DNA of 64,000 nucleotides from an uncultured Pelagibacteraceae bacterium (lineage in GTDB: Bacteria > Pseudomonadota > Alphaproteobacteria > Pelagibacterales > Pelagibacteraceae), in NCBI GenBank assembly GCA_902595725.1, contig CACJRJ010000001.1, forward strand, positions 1 through 64,000, given 5' to 3'. The notes below the pieces were generated by a model that saw nothing but the letters and a program-made list of their open reading frames with translations, was not told where the DNA came from and made no database searches. Numbering within the stretch: position 1 is the stretch's first letter; every line of letters starts with the position of its first letter. The position numbers and the translations under genes are program-made. Of the stretch, positions 18,590-26,470 are shown piece after piece.

Positions 18590-19189
18590 ATGCAACCAGC
18601 ATACTATGAAGATTTAAAAGAAATCAAAAAAAAAATTTGGTCAATGCTAGATGATGCGGTGACTAACAGAAGCTCTCAATTCAGAATTCCAGTTTTTATT
18701 TGTGGAAATCAAAAAGATTTTGATGGAAGGATTGTGGTTCTTAGAAAATCTGATCAATCAAATAATATAGTTCAATTTCATAGTGATATTAGATCTGATA
18801 AAATTCCTAAATTAAAAAACAATAAAAATGCCTCTATGCTTTTCTATGACAAAGAAGAAAAGATCCAGGTCAGATTGAAAGTTGAATGTACAATTAATCA
18901 TAACAACGAAATTACAAAAGAGTCTTGGTCAAAAACAGGACATATCAGCAGAAAATGTTATTTAGTTGAAAATGGACCTGGAACAGAATCTCCTAACCCA
19001 ACATCTGGATTAAAACCAGAATTAGATAATTTTGAATTTACTATGGAGCAAAGTGAAGAAGGTTATAAGAACTTTACTGTAATTCAATGTAAAATAAAAA
19101 CTATTGAATGGCTTTATTTAGCTGCCAAAGGTCATCGAAGAGCTAGATTTGAAGTTGATAACAATAAAGAATATTGGCTTGTCCCTTAA
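18590..19189 (+). CDS. Pyridoxamine 5'-phosphate oxidase-like FMN-binding protein
   Basis: A 199 aa split-barrel flavin protein. The N-terminal part, with IWSMLDDAVTNRSSQFRIPVF, VVLRKSDQSNNIVQFHSD, RSDKIPKLKNNKNASMLFYD and QVRLKVEC, matches the PNPOx-like fold in which FMN phosphate contacts the Arg/Lys residues. The C-terminus WLYLAAKGHRRARFEV is shared by a subgroup of uncharacterised alphaproteobacterial proteins rather than by PdxH itself. It is 6 bp after the dehydrogenase. It may be an oxidase/reductase of unknown substrate or a heme-utilisation-like protein. Confidence 0.75.
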   Translation: MQPAYYEDLKEIKKKIWSMLDDAVTNRSSQFRIPVFICGNQKDFDGRIVVLRKSDQSNNIVQFHSDIRSDKIPKLKNNKNASMLFYDKEEKIQVRLKVECTINHNNEITKESWSKTGHISRKCYLVENGPGTESPNPTSGLKPELDNFEFTMEQSEEGYKNFTVIQCKIKTIEWLYLAAKGHRRARFEVDNNKEYWLVP

Positions 19190-19191
19190 AA

Positions 19192-19395
19192 ATGTTTATA
19201 AAATTTATTTTTTATTTATCTCTAATAATTTTAGGAATGATTGCTATGCGCTTTGGCATAATCCAAATAAGACAATACAAAAAAGGCGAAACAAAACTTA
19301 AAAAAAAGTCACTGGAACAGATTGCTTTTGGAATTTTTTTTATAATAATTTTAGGATTAATTATTTATTCAGTTAATGACCTACTTTTTAATTAA
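19192..19395 (+). CDS. Small two-helix membrane protein of unknown function
   Basis: A 67 aa protein with two predicted transmembrane helices (about residues 2-21 and 46-63) joined by a basic loop containing RQYKKGETKLKKKS. The ATG at 19192 is chosen over one at 19174 because the latter lies inside the preceding coding region and the former begins directly with a hydrophobic segment. It starts 2 nt after the FMN protein, so it is probably the last gene of that transcript. It overlaps the convergent carbonic-anhydrase gene by 4 nt. I do not recognise a family. Confidence 0.65.
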   Translation: MFIKFIFYLSLIILGMIAMRFGIIQIRQYKKGETKLKKKSLEQIAFGIFFIIILGLIIYSVNDLLFN

Positions 19396-19904
19396 AATAT
19401 TGATTTAGAATATTTCTTCCAGTTGTCTTGATAATGTTTAGTATTTTCTGCTATATCTTTTTTTTCTTCTTCGGTTACCTCTCTAATAACTTTACCAGGA
19501 GAGCCAATTACAAGTGAATTGTCTGGTATTACTTTATTTTCAGTAATCAGAGCTTTGGCTCCTATAATGCAATTTTTTCCAATTTTTGCATTATTAAGAA
19601 TCACAGCGCCAATTCCAATTAAACTGTTATCTCCTATCGTGCATCCATGAAGCATAACAAGGTGGCCAACTGTTACATTCTTTCCTACTTTTAAAGGACA
19701 ACCTGGATCGGTATGTAAAACGCTTCCATCTTGTATATTAGAGCCCTCGCCTATGTGAATATTTTCTATATCTCCTCTAAGAGTTGCATTAAACCAAATG
19801 CTAGAGTTTTTATCTAATGTTACATCTCCAATAATAACAGCATTAGGTGCGACCCAATTTTCGCCAGAATTTTTTGGTTTTTTATTTTCCAAATCATAAA
19901 ACAT
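19392..19904 (-). CDS. Gamma-carbonic anhydrase family protein (hexapeptide-repeat)
   Basis: A 170 aa left-handed beta-helix protein with repeating hexapeptides. Metal-binding histidines are placed as in gamma-carbonic anhydrases/YrdA/PaaY: the His in SVLHTDPG, and the pair in VTVGHLVMLHGCTIGDN. RGDIENIHIGEGSNIQDG is diagnostic of the family. It may hydrate CO2 or be a metal-dependent acyl- or thioesterase-like protein; many YrdA proteins have no measured activity. It is divergent from the thioredoxin-like gene, with only 19 bp between the start codons. Confidence 0.85.
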   Translation of the reverse strand: MFYDLENKKPKNSGENWVAPNAVIIGDVTLDKNSSIWFNATLRGDIENIHIGEGSNIQDGSVLHTDPGCPLKVGKNVTVGHLVMLHGCTIGDNSLIGIGAVILNNAKIGKNCIIGAKALITENKVIPDNSLVIGSPGKVIREVTEEEKKDIAENTKHYQDNWKKYSKSIF

Positions 19905-19923
19905 ATCTTATATAATACTTAAC

Positions 19924-20481
19924 ATGTCACTAACAAAAACTCCAATATGTGATTTTGGAAAAAAAGCTGAAACTTTCCAATTAAAATCTACTGATAATAA
20001 AATTATTTCACTAAATGATATCAAGGGAGTTAATGGAACTTTGATAATGTTTATTTGCAATCATTGTCCTTATGTAAAGGCAGTTATTGAGGATATTGTT
20101 GAGGATACAAATAAATTAGCTGATTTTGGGATAAAATCAGTAGCAATTTGCTCTAACGATGTAAAAAATTATCCTGAAGACTCATTTGAAAAAATGATTG
20201 AATTCTCAAAAGAAAATAAATTTAATTTTCCATATATGATTGATGAAACCCAAGAGGTTGCAAAAAAATATGATGCTGTATGTACTCCTGATTTTTTTGG
20301 TTATAATAAAGATTTAGAATTACAATACAGAGGAAGAATTAGAGAATTAAAAGAATTGAAACCTGTAAGAAGTGGAGAAAGTGATTTATATAAGGCAATG
20401 AAACAAATTTCTGAAACAGGAAAAGGACCGGAAAGTCAAATTCCAAGTATGGGTTGTAATATCAAGTGGTTGAATAATTAA
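19924..20481 (+). CDS. Thioredoxin-fold (redoxin/AhpC-TSA-like) protein
   Basis: A 185 aa cytoplasmic thioredoxin-fold protein with no signal peptide. The N-terminal strand and the motif ICNHCPYVKA near residues 44-53 (two Cys separated by two residues, in the position of the thioredoxin CxxC) plus CTPDFFGYNKDLELQYRGR are typical of the thioredoxin family protein often found in marine proteobacteria and cyanobacteria. It is expected to be a thiol reductase or peroxidase-like protein. The last base of its stop codon is the first base of the next glycosyltransferase start, so the two are coupled. Confidence 0.82.
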   Translation: MSLTKTPICDFGKKAETFQLKSTDNKIISLNDIKGVNGTLIMFICNHCPYVKAVIEDIVEDTNKLADFGIKSVAICSNDVKNYPEDSFEKMIEFSKENKFNFPYMIDETQEVAKKYDAVCTPDFFGYNKDLELQYRGRIRELKELKPVRSGESDLYKAMKQISETGKGPESQIPSMGCNIKWLNN

Positions 20482-21563
20482 TGTATATAGTAGTTACCAG
20501 ATCTTTTCCTCCAGAAGTTGGAGGAATGCAAAACTTAATGTGGGGATTAACCTGCTCTATAGCAAAATACAATTTAGTAAAAGTATTTGCTGACTTTCAT
20601 GAAAATTATAAAGAGCATGATCAAAAAGTATCTTTTTCAATCGATAGAGTTGCAGGAATTAAACTTTTAAGAAAGCATCGAAAATCATACTTGGTAAATG
20701 AATTTATAAAAAAAAATAAAAATGTTAGTTGTGTTATTGCAGATCATTGGAAAAGTTTGGAACTAATTAAAACATCAAAGAAAAAAATTTGTTTAATTCA
20801 CTCTAAAGAAATTAATCATAAAAAAGGATCGTTTGCTAATAGAAGAATTTTAAAAGTTTTTGATAATATTGATTTGGTTGTTGCTAATTCTGAATATACA
20901 AAAAATCTTGCTATGGAGATCGGAATAGATGAAAATAAGATTATTGTTATTAATCCAGGTGTATTTCCAGCTAAAGAAATAGATAAATCATCAATTAAAG
21001 AAGCTGAAAATTTATTAAAAAATAAAAATCCTAGATTAATTACAGTTTCGAGGTTTGATAAAAGAAAAAATCATGAAAAAGTAATAATGGCATTAAGAAA
21101 CCTTAAACAAATATACCCAAATATTGTTTATACTTGCATAGGTTATGGCGAAGAAGAAGAAAATGTTAAAAAACTTACAAATGAACTAGAATTAAATGAA
21201 CAAGTAATATTTTTAAAAAATATCCCTCAAGACCTGAAAAATGCACTAGTTTCAAAATCAAATCTTTTTGTTATGCCATCAATTATACACAAAACTTCAG
21301 TTGAAGGATTTGGTATTGCATACGTAGAAGCTGCTCAATACGGAATACCTTCTATTGGTGGAAAAGACGGAGGTGCATCAGATGCAATAAAAAATAATGA
21401 AACAGGAATTATTTGTGATGGTAATAATTTAGAAGAAATTTATTCTAGTATAGATTTAATTTTAAAAAATAATTCATATTTAGAAATGGGTAAAAAAGCT
21501 AAAGATTACTCAACTAAATTTGAATGGGATAATATAACCAAAGAATATTTAAAAATTTTGTGA
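20481..21563 (+). CDS. Glycosyltransferase family 4 (GT-B)
   Basis: Transfers a sugar from a nucleotide sugar, probably to a cell-surface glycan or lipid. The 360 aa protein has the N-terminal glycine motif PPEVGGMQNLMWGL near residues 11-24, a central VSRFDKRKNHEKVI, and the nucleotide-sugar site SVEGFGIAYVEAAQYGIPSIG with the conserved E-x7-E, near 274-294. It lacks a signal or membrane helices. It is translationally coupled to the redoxin gene upstream and followed by a small membrane protein. The acceptor is unknown. Confidence 0.87.
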   Translation: MYIVVTRSFPPEVGGMQNLMWGLTCSIAKYNLVKVFADFHENYKEHDQKVSFSIDRVAGIKLLRKHRKSYLVNEFIKKNKNVSCVIADHWKSLELIKTSKKKICLIHSKEINHKKGSFANRRILKVFDNIDLVVANSEYTKNLAMEIGIDENKIIVINPGVFPAKEIDKSSIKEAENLLKNKNPRLITVSRFDKRKNHEKVIMALRNLKQIYPNIVYTCIGYGEEEENVKKLTNELELNEQVIFLKNIPQDLKNALVSKSNLFVMPSIIHKTSVEGFGIAYVEAAQYGIPSIGGKDGGASDAIKNNETGIICDGNNLEEIYSSIDLILKNNSYLEMGKKAKDYSTKFEWDNITKEYLKIL

Positions 21564-21575
21564 TAAGATAAATTT

Positions 21576-21992
21576 ATGATCGATAAATTTAATGGAATTA
21601 TTTATTTTATAATTTTCATAGTACATTTTGGAGCTTTCGCCGTGTATGCATTTAGATGCTTATTTACAACTAAAGCATTTGTTGACCAATACGGTATGGG
21701 AGATGGTTCGGCAATCATGACGAGGTTTTTTGGTTCTATATTTGTTGGTTCCGTTTTAATGGCAATCTATGTGGGCTTTATAAGAGCTGATGGATTAGAA
21801 AATACATGGGCTTTCTTTAATTTAATATTTTTGCAGAATGCATGTGCTTTCGTTTTTGCTATTTGGTCCCATCAAAAAGGAAATTTAGGTACAAATGAAA
21901 AAACTTCTAAAGAGGGAATAATAGCTCCTGGTGCACTTACAGTTTTAAGCGCTCTTCTTTGTTACGGCTTAGCAGATAAAATTTATATTTAG
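21576..21992 (+). CDS. Hypothetical four-helix membrane protein
   Basis: A 138 aa protein with about four transmembrane helices (around residues 8-28, 48-68, 76-97 and 117-137). The sequence contains RCLFTTKAFVDQYGMGDGS between helices 1 and 2 and the short charged loop HQKGNLGTNEKTSKEG before the last helix. I recognise no catalytic motif and no named family. It begins 12 bp after the glycosyltransferase and converges on the glycosyltransferase-9 gene with a 4 nt overlap. Confidence 0.7.
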   Translation: MIDKFNGIIYFIIFIVHFGAFAVYAFRCLFTTKAFVDQYGMGDGSAIMTRFFGSIFVGSVLMAIYVGFIRADGLENTWAFFNLIFLQNACAFVFAIWSHQKGNLGTNEKTSKEGIIAPGALTVLSALLCYGLADKIYI

Positions 21993-22924
21993 TTTAAATT
22001 AATTTTTTCTAAAACTTTGTCTGTAGATAGTTTTGCTAAATCATTAACTTGAATTGCTTTAAAATTGTCTCTTTCAATGCTAACTTTGTAAGCTGTAGTA
22101 TGGGATCCAAATAAAGTTAAACCTTTGGCTCCTAAATGTGCTGACATATGTGCAGGCCCTGTATCGTTTGCAATAACAAATGAACTATCTTTTATTAATG
22201 ATGAAAGTTGAGAAATATCTAAAGCTTTACCATTATCTAAAATACATAATGCATTAATATTTTTTGAATCATTAATTTCATCTGGGCCTGGTGCTACTAC
22301 AATTTTGTACTGATCGTTATATTGTCTTTTTATTTTTTCAATTAGCTCATTGTAATAAGGCCACTTTTTTTGAGAGAGATGGGGCGAGCAGAATGGGAAT
22401 AAAACTATATATTTTTCTAATTTATATTCTGATTTTATTTTTGATATATCTGAACAACTCCAAGAAAAATCAGGGAGCAATGTATACTTGGTATTTATTT
22501 CTGAAGTCTGTAGTTGATGGTTAAATCTCTCCAGAACAGATTTTTTATCAAATTCTTCTTTTGTTTTATCTTTTGGGAGTGTTGTTTCAGATGACGACCA
22601 TGTATTGAAATTTGAATTTGGAAATAAAATTTTTTTATAAAAACTTGTTCTTGAAGAATTTTGTAAATCATAAACCTTGGAAATTTTTAGTTTTTTTATT
22701 TTTCTCATCAAAAAATAAAGGTAGATTAGATTAAATCTGGATAATCTCTTGTCTAATATTACATCTGTTAAATAGGGATTTTTTTTAAATAAATCAAAAT
22801 ATGGCTTTGTAGTTAAAAGATATATTTGATCGTTATTGTGGTTTTCAGATATATCTTGAATTGCACCACAAGCTTGCGCTATATCTCCTAAAGAACCGTG
22901 TTTTATTATTAAAATATTAGACAT
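21989..22924 (-). CDS. Glycosyltransferase family 9 (heptosyltransferase-like)
   Basis: A 311 aa GT-B enzyme of the ADP-heptose:LPS heptosyltransferase family. It starts MSNILIIKHGSLGDIAQACGAI (acceptor-side glycine loop) and has FVIANDTGPAHMSAHLGA near residues 252-269 and LTLFGSHTTAY near 272-282, which are the conserved donor-binding elements (the D-T-G-P-x-H motif). It is likely to act in LPS core assembly on the inner face of the inner membrane, though the sugar is not defined. It is divergent from the DUF6165 gene, with 32 bp between starts. Confidence 0.87.
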   Translation of the reverse strand: MSNILIIKHGSLGDIAQACGAIQDISENHNNDQIYLLTTKPYFDLFKKNPYLTDVILDKRLSRFNLIYLYFLMRKIKKLKISKVYDLQNSSRTSFYKKILFPNSNFNTWSSSETTLPKDKTKEEFDKKSVLERFNHQLQTSEINTKYTLLPDFSWSCSDISKIKSEYKLEKYIVLFPFCSPHLSQKKWPYYNELIEKIKRQYNDQYKIVVAPGPDEINDSKNINALCILDNGKALDISQLSSLIKDSSFVIANDTGPAHMSAHLGAKGLTLFGSHTTAYKVSIERDNFKAIQVNDLAKLSTDKVLEKINLN

Positions 22925-22956
22925 ATTTTTAACAACTTAACACACTATAAAATTTT

Positions 22957-23346
22957 ATGAATAAAATTCTAGTTGAAGTATCTGTTGGAGAACTTTTTGA
23001 CAAAATATCCATTTTAGAAATTAAAAAAGACAGAATTAAAGACTCTGAGAAGCTTAATTTTATAAATGACGAATATAAAGTTTTAAAAAATGAACTAGAA
23101 AAAAATGTAAAAATGGATGTAAAATTAGAAAAATTTTTTGTTGCCTTAAAAAATATAAATTCAAAATTGTGGGTTATTGAAGATGATAAAAGAAAGTGTG
23201 AAAAAGATTCAAATTTTGGAGAAGAATTTATTAGATTGTCTAGAGATGTTCATTTTCTTAACGATACTCGAGCTAAAATCAAATTAGATATAAACAATCA
23301 CACAGGATCAAAAATAAAAGAAATCAAAGAATATACAAATTATTAA
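22957..23346 (+). CDS. DUF6165-family small protein
   Basis: A 129 aa, highly charged, mostly helical protein. It begins NKILVEVSVGELFDKISILEIKKDRI, and its mid-region KLWVIEDDKRKCEKDSNFGEEFI and the following LSRDVHFLNDTRAKIKLDIN match the DUF6165 family as I know it. Those proteins are commonly encoded beside LPS or polysaccharide glycosyltransferases, as here next to the GT9 gene. Function is unknown; a structural or scaffolding role in surface glycan synthesis is only a guess. It overlaps the nitrilase gene end by 4 nt (convergent). Confidence 0.8.
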   Translation: MNKILVEVSVGELFDKISILEIKKDRIKDSEKLNFINDEYKVLKNELEKNVKMDVKLEKFFVALKNINSKLWVIEDDKRKCEKDSNFGEEFIRLSRDVHFLNDTRAKIKLDINNHTGSKIKEIKEYTNY

Positions 23347-24128
23347 TTTAAACTTGGTATAATTTTTCTTAGATCCATTGAAAGTTTTGGATTAATTTTA
23401 GTACAAATAATTCCTGTTCCTTTTTTTTTAATTTTAAGGATTTTACCGTCTGGTGAAATAATAACTGAATGACCAAAAGTTTCTCTTTGTTTCGTATTTC
23501 TGCCTGTATGGTTTGGCGCAAATATATAGCAGAAGTTTTCAATTGCTCTGGCTTTAAGTAGCTCTAACCAATGTTTTTTTCCTGTTATCTTGGTAAATGC
23601 AGATGGCACACTAATAAAATGAACATTTTTTTTTGATAAATTTCTATAAATTTCAGGAAATCTTAAATCAAAGCAAATTGTTAAGCCTAGATTGCCCCAA
23701 GGCAACTTAATAGAAACTAACTTGTTTCCTGGTTTGTATGTTTTGCTTTCTTGGTGTTTTTCATTATTTTTTAACTTTACATCAAACATTTTAATTTTAT
23801 CATAATATTTTACAATTTTACCATTAGGCCCTATCATAATTGATCTATTTCTAAATTTTTTTTTATCTTTCACTGCTATAGATCCAATTAAAATCCATTT
23901 TTTATTTTTTTTTGATATTTCCTTCACTTCTTTAAGAAGAGGATCAGTTTGCATTGTAAAAGTATTTTGAGTTAAAATTTTTATATTACTTGTAATTATA
24001 GAAGTTGTTTCTGGTGTAATAATAAGATCAGCACCTAATTTTATAGATTTTTTTATATAATTAATTGTTTGATTAAAATTTTTTTTATAGTTTTCACCTC
24101 CTGATAACTGTATGCAAGCAACTTTCAT
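23343..24128 (-). CDS. Carbon-nitrogen hydrolase (nitrilase superfamily, Nit-like amidase)
   Basis: Hydrolyses a C-N bond, probably an amide. The 261 aa protein has the catalytic triad of the superfamily: Glu in ITPETTS (about residue 40), Lys in KYYDKIKMFDV (about 114), and Cys in GLTICFDLRFPEIYR (about 152). DLRFPEIYR and the overall length match the Nit1/Nit2 (omega-amidase or deaminated-glutathione amidase) branch. The ATG at 24128 shares one base with the stop of the upstream ABC permease, so it is expressed with an amino-acid importer, which suggests but does not prove that it acts on an imported amide. Confidence 0.85.
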   Translation of the reverse strand: MKVACIQLSGGENYKKNFNQTINYIKKSIKLGADLIITPETTSIITSNIKILTQNTFTMQTDPLLKEVKEISKKNKKWILIGSIAVKDKKKFRNRSIMIGPNGKIVKYYDKIKMFDVKLKNNEKHQESKTYKPGNKLVSIKLPWGNLGLTICFDLRFPEIYRNLSKKNVHFISVPSAFTKITGKKHWLELLKARAIENFCYIFAPNHTGRNTKQRETFGHSVIISPDGKILKIKKKGTGIICTKINPKLSMDLRKIIPSLN

Positions 24129-24805
24129 TATTGATAACTATATTTTTTCTCTAAATATTTTATTATATTATGAATCAAAAAAGTAATAAATAAATAAATA
24201 CTTCCTGCCACTATAAATACTTCAATTGGTCTAAAAGTTGTAGATATTATAAATTTTGCAACACCTGTTATATCTAAAAGAGTAACTGTGCTTGCAAGAG
24301 ATGTGCCTTTTAACATTAGTATTATTTCGTTACCATAAGCAGGTAAAGACTGTTTAATTGCTATTGGTATTTGTATTTTAGTAAAGATAAATATTTTATT
24401 TAATCCTAAGCTTCTTCCAGCTTCAATTATACCTGGTTTTATTGTTTCAAATGCTGATCTTAATATCTCGGAAGTGTATGCTCCAGTGTTTAATGAAAAT
24501 GCAATAATTGCACACCAATATGGTTCTTTTAAAATAACCCATAAAAAAGTAGTTCTTAAATACTCAATTTGTCCAAGGCCGAAATAAATAATAAATATCT
24601 GAACTAAAAGTGGCGTTCCTCTAAATACATATGAATATACATACGCAAAACCACTTATTAATTTATTTTTATTTAATCTTAGAATTGCAAAAAATAATCC
24701 TAAAAATAGACCAAAAAATAATGATGCAGATAAAAGTTTTAAAGTTACAACTGTTGCATTAAGTAATTTTGGGAAACTTGTTATTATTAGTTCTAGGTCC
24801 ATCAA
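24128..24805 (-). CDS. Amino-acid ABC transporter permease (HisM-like)
   Basis: A 225 aa inner-membrane permease of the polar amino-acid (HAAT) type with about five helices. The EAA loop that contacts the ATPase reads EAGRSLGLNKIFIFTKIQIP near residues 140-159. RGTPLLVQIFIIYFGLG is the family signature near the second helix. It overlaps the previous permease by 4 nt (ATGA) and the following amidase by 1 nt. It should pair with the permease upstream as a heterodimer. No ATPase gene is next to it. Confidence 0.88.
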   Translation of the reverse strand: MMDLELIITSFPKLLNATVVTLKLLSASLFFGLFLGLFFAILRLNKNKLISGFAYVYSYVFRGTPLLVQIFIIYFGLGQIEYLRTTFLWVILKEPYWCAIIAFSLNTGAYTSEILRSAFETIKPGIIEAGRSLGLNKIFIFTKIQIPIAIKQSLPAYGNEIILMLKGTSLASTVTLLDITGVAKFIISTTFRPIEVFIVAGSIYLFITFLIHNIIKYLEKKYSYQ

Positions 24806-25494
24806 TATCCTCTGCTATAGTTTTTTTCCAATTTATTGATAAATTTCATACTTAAATAAGTAAGCATTAAGTATAAAAGCGCTGCAAAAGAATAAAAGAA
24901 AAGTGGATCTCTAGTTGATCCTGCTGCAATATAAGATTGTCTCATAATCTCAACTAATCCAGTAACAGAAATTAAAGATGTATCTTTTAAAGTTATTTGC
25001 CAAACATTGCTAAGATTAGGTATCGCTAGTCTTAACATTTGAGGCATAATTACTTTAAAAAAATATATATATTTTTTTAAACCTAAAACATGACAAGCTT
25101 CGAACTGACCTTTGTCTATTGATTGAATTGCACCTCTAAAAACTTCTGTAGAATAAGCGCCAGAAATAATTCCAATTGAAATAGCGCCAGTCAAAAAAGC
25201 ATTGATTTCAATATAATCATAATAACCAAAAATCTGAGCAACATACATTATCGCTCCGCTTCCTCCAAAAAAGAAAAGGTAAATAACTAAAAGTTCTGGG
25301 ACTCCTCTTACAACCGTAGTGTAAAAATTAGCAACTAAATTTAAAATTTTATATTTTGAAAGTTTTAAAGGTGTAAAAACTAATGCAAATAAAAAACCGA
25401 TTAACATTGCTGTAACTGCAACAGCAATTGTCATGAGTGTAGCTACAAAAAGCTCATCACCCCAACCGTTGTCTCCAAATGATATTAAGTCCAT
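24802..25494 (-). CDS. Amino-acid ABC transporter permease (HisQ-like)
   Basis: A 230 aa permease of the same family as its downstream neighbour, with RGVPELLVIYLFFFGG and the EAA loop EACHVLGLKKYIYFFKVIMP. It forms the other half of the transmembrane channel for a polar amino acid or opine-like substrate. A strong inverted repeat separates it from the binding-protein gene, and its stop overlaps the next permease by 4 nt. Regulation through that hairpin would make permeases less abundant than the binding protein. Confidence 0.88.
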   Translation of the reverse strand: MDLISFGDNGWGDELFVATLMTIAVAVTAMLIGFLFALVFTPLKLSKYKILNLVANFYTTVVRGVPELLVIYLFFFGGSGAIMYVAQIFGYYDYIEINAFLTGAISIGIISGAYSTEVFRGAIQSIDKGQFEACHVLGLKKYIYFFKVIMPQMLRLAIPNLSNVWQITLKDTSLISVTGLVEIMRQSYIAAGSTRDPLFFYSFAALLYLMLTYLSMKFINKLEKNYSRGY

Positions 25495-25497
25495 GGT

Positions 25498-25525
25498 AAA
25501 AGGCGGTTAAAATTAACCGCCTTTT
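25498..25525 (-). terminator. Terminator/attenuator hairpin between binding-protein and permease genes
   Basis: The repeat arm AAAAGGCGGTTAA at 25498-25510 is followed, after AA, by its exact complement TTAACCGCCTTTT at 25513-25525. Read in the minus direction this is a G/C-rich stem followed by TTTT, lying 11 bp after the binding-protein stop. It is symmetrical, so it could act in both directions. Inference: it partly stops transcription or protects the 3' end, so that the binding protein exceeds the permeases. Confidence 0.75.
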
Positions 25526-25536
25526 AAATTTTAAAT

Positions 25537-26400
25537 TTACATTGATGCGTCAAAGCCAAACCACTTAGTAGCAAGCTCACTAATTTTTCCTGTGCTTCTT
25601 GCTTTATCAATAGCTTTATTGAAATCTTTAAGTAGTTGAGCATCTCTTTTTCCAAGAGCAGAGTCTGAACCAAATTGTGCTTCTTGTCTCAAACCAACAC
25701 CTACTCCGTTTCCAAAATGTCCACCAGAGAAAGTTGGTCCAACTAACACAACAGCTTTTCCAGATTTTTCAGCGTAGTCAGTAAATGCTACCGCTGCTGC
25801 TAATGCTGCATCACATCTTCCAGCTGATAGATCAAGGTTAACTTCATCTTGAGTTTTGTAAGTTCTAACATCAACTGATCCCACATCACCGGACTCTAAA
25901 AAGTTTTGATGAATAGTTCCAGTTTGTGTGCAAACAGTTTTTCCAGCTAAAGCTCCTGTAATAGTTTTAAGAGCAGCTTTAACATCTTTACCACCTAAAG
26001 ATAAATTTATACCTTCTGGTGTAGACATTCCTTCAAGATCTGAACCTTTCATTACTGCAAGAGATGCTACTTCATCAGCATAACCTTGAGAAAAAGTTAT
26101 TACTTTTTTTCTTTCATCAGTAATAGACATACCTGCCATAATAGCATCGTATTTTCTCATTCTTAATGCTGGAATCATTCCATCCCAGTCTTGCTCAACA
26201 ATTTTGCAATCTCTTTCCATGTAAATACATAGCCAGTTTGCAAGTTCAACTTCAAATCCAATTAGTTTTCCATCTTCAGATTTAGAATTCCATGGAGGGT
26301 ATGCTCCCTCAGTTGCAATTCTAATTGTATCCGCAGATAGAGTTGAACTAAAAAGAAATAAAGAAGCAAAAACGCTTAATATAATTTTTTTCAATTTCAT
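25537..26400 (-). CDS. Amino-acid ABC transporter, periplasmic substrate-binding protein
   Basis: A 287 aa type II periplasmic binding protein of SBP family 3 (HisJ/ArgT/GlnH). Signal peptide MKLKKIILSVFASLFLFSSTLSA (residues 1-23, Sec, cleavage after LSA) is followed by DTIRIATEGAYPPWNS, the standard N-terminus, and GFEVELANWLCIYMERDCKI. Two disulfide-capable Cys occur there. MAGMSITDERKKVITFSQGY is the ligand-contact region. The length and insert (about 150-175) suit basic amino acids or opines; the ligand is not certain. First gene of the importer operon. Confidence 0.88.
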   Translation of the reverse strand: MKLKKIILSVFASLFLFSSTLSADTIRIATEGAYPPWNSKSEDGKLIGFEVELANWLCIYMERDCKIVEQDWDGMIPALRMRKYDAIMAGMSITDERKKVITFSQGYADEVASLAVMKGSDLEGMSTPEGINLSLGGKDVKAALKTITGALAGKTVCTQTGTIHQNFLESGDVGSVDVRTYKTQDEVNLDLSAGRCDAALAAAVAFTDYAEKSGKAVVLVGPTFSGGHFGNGVGVGLRQEAQFGSDSALGKRDAQLLKDFNKAIDKARSTGKISELATKWFGFDASM

Positions 26401-26470
26401 TATTTACCCCTATAATTAATATTAATTAAAAGGCATTATTCCACAAAATCTGAGATTTAAAAAGATAAAA

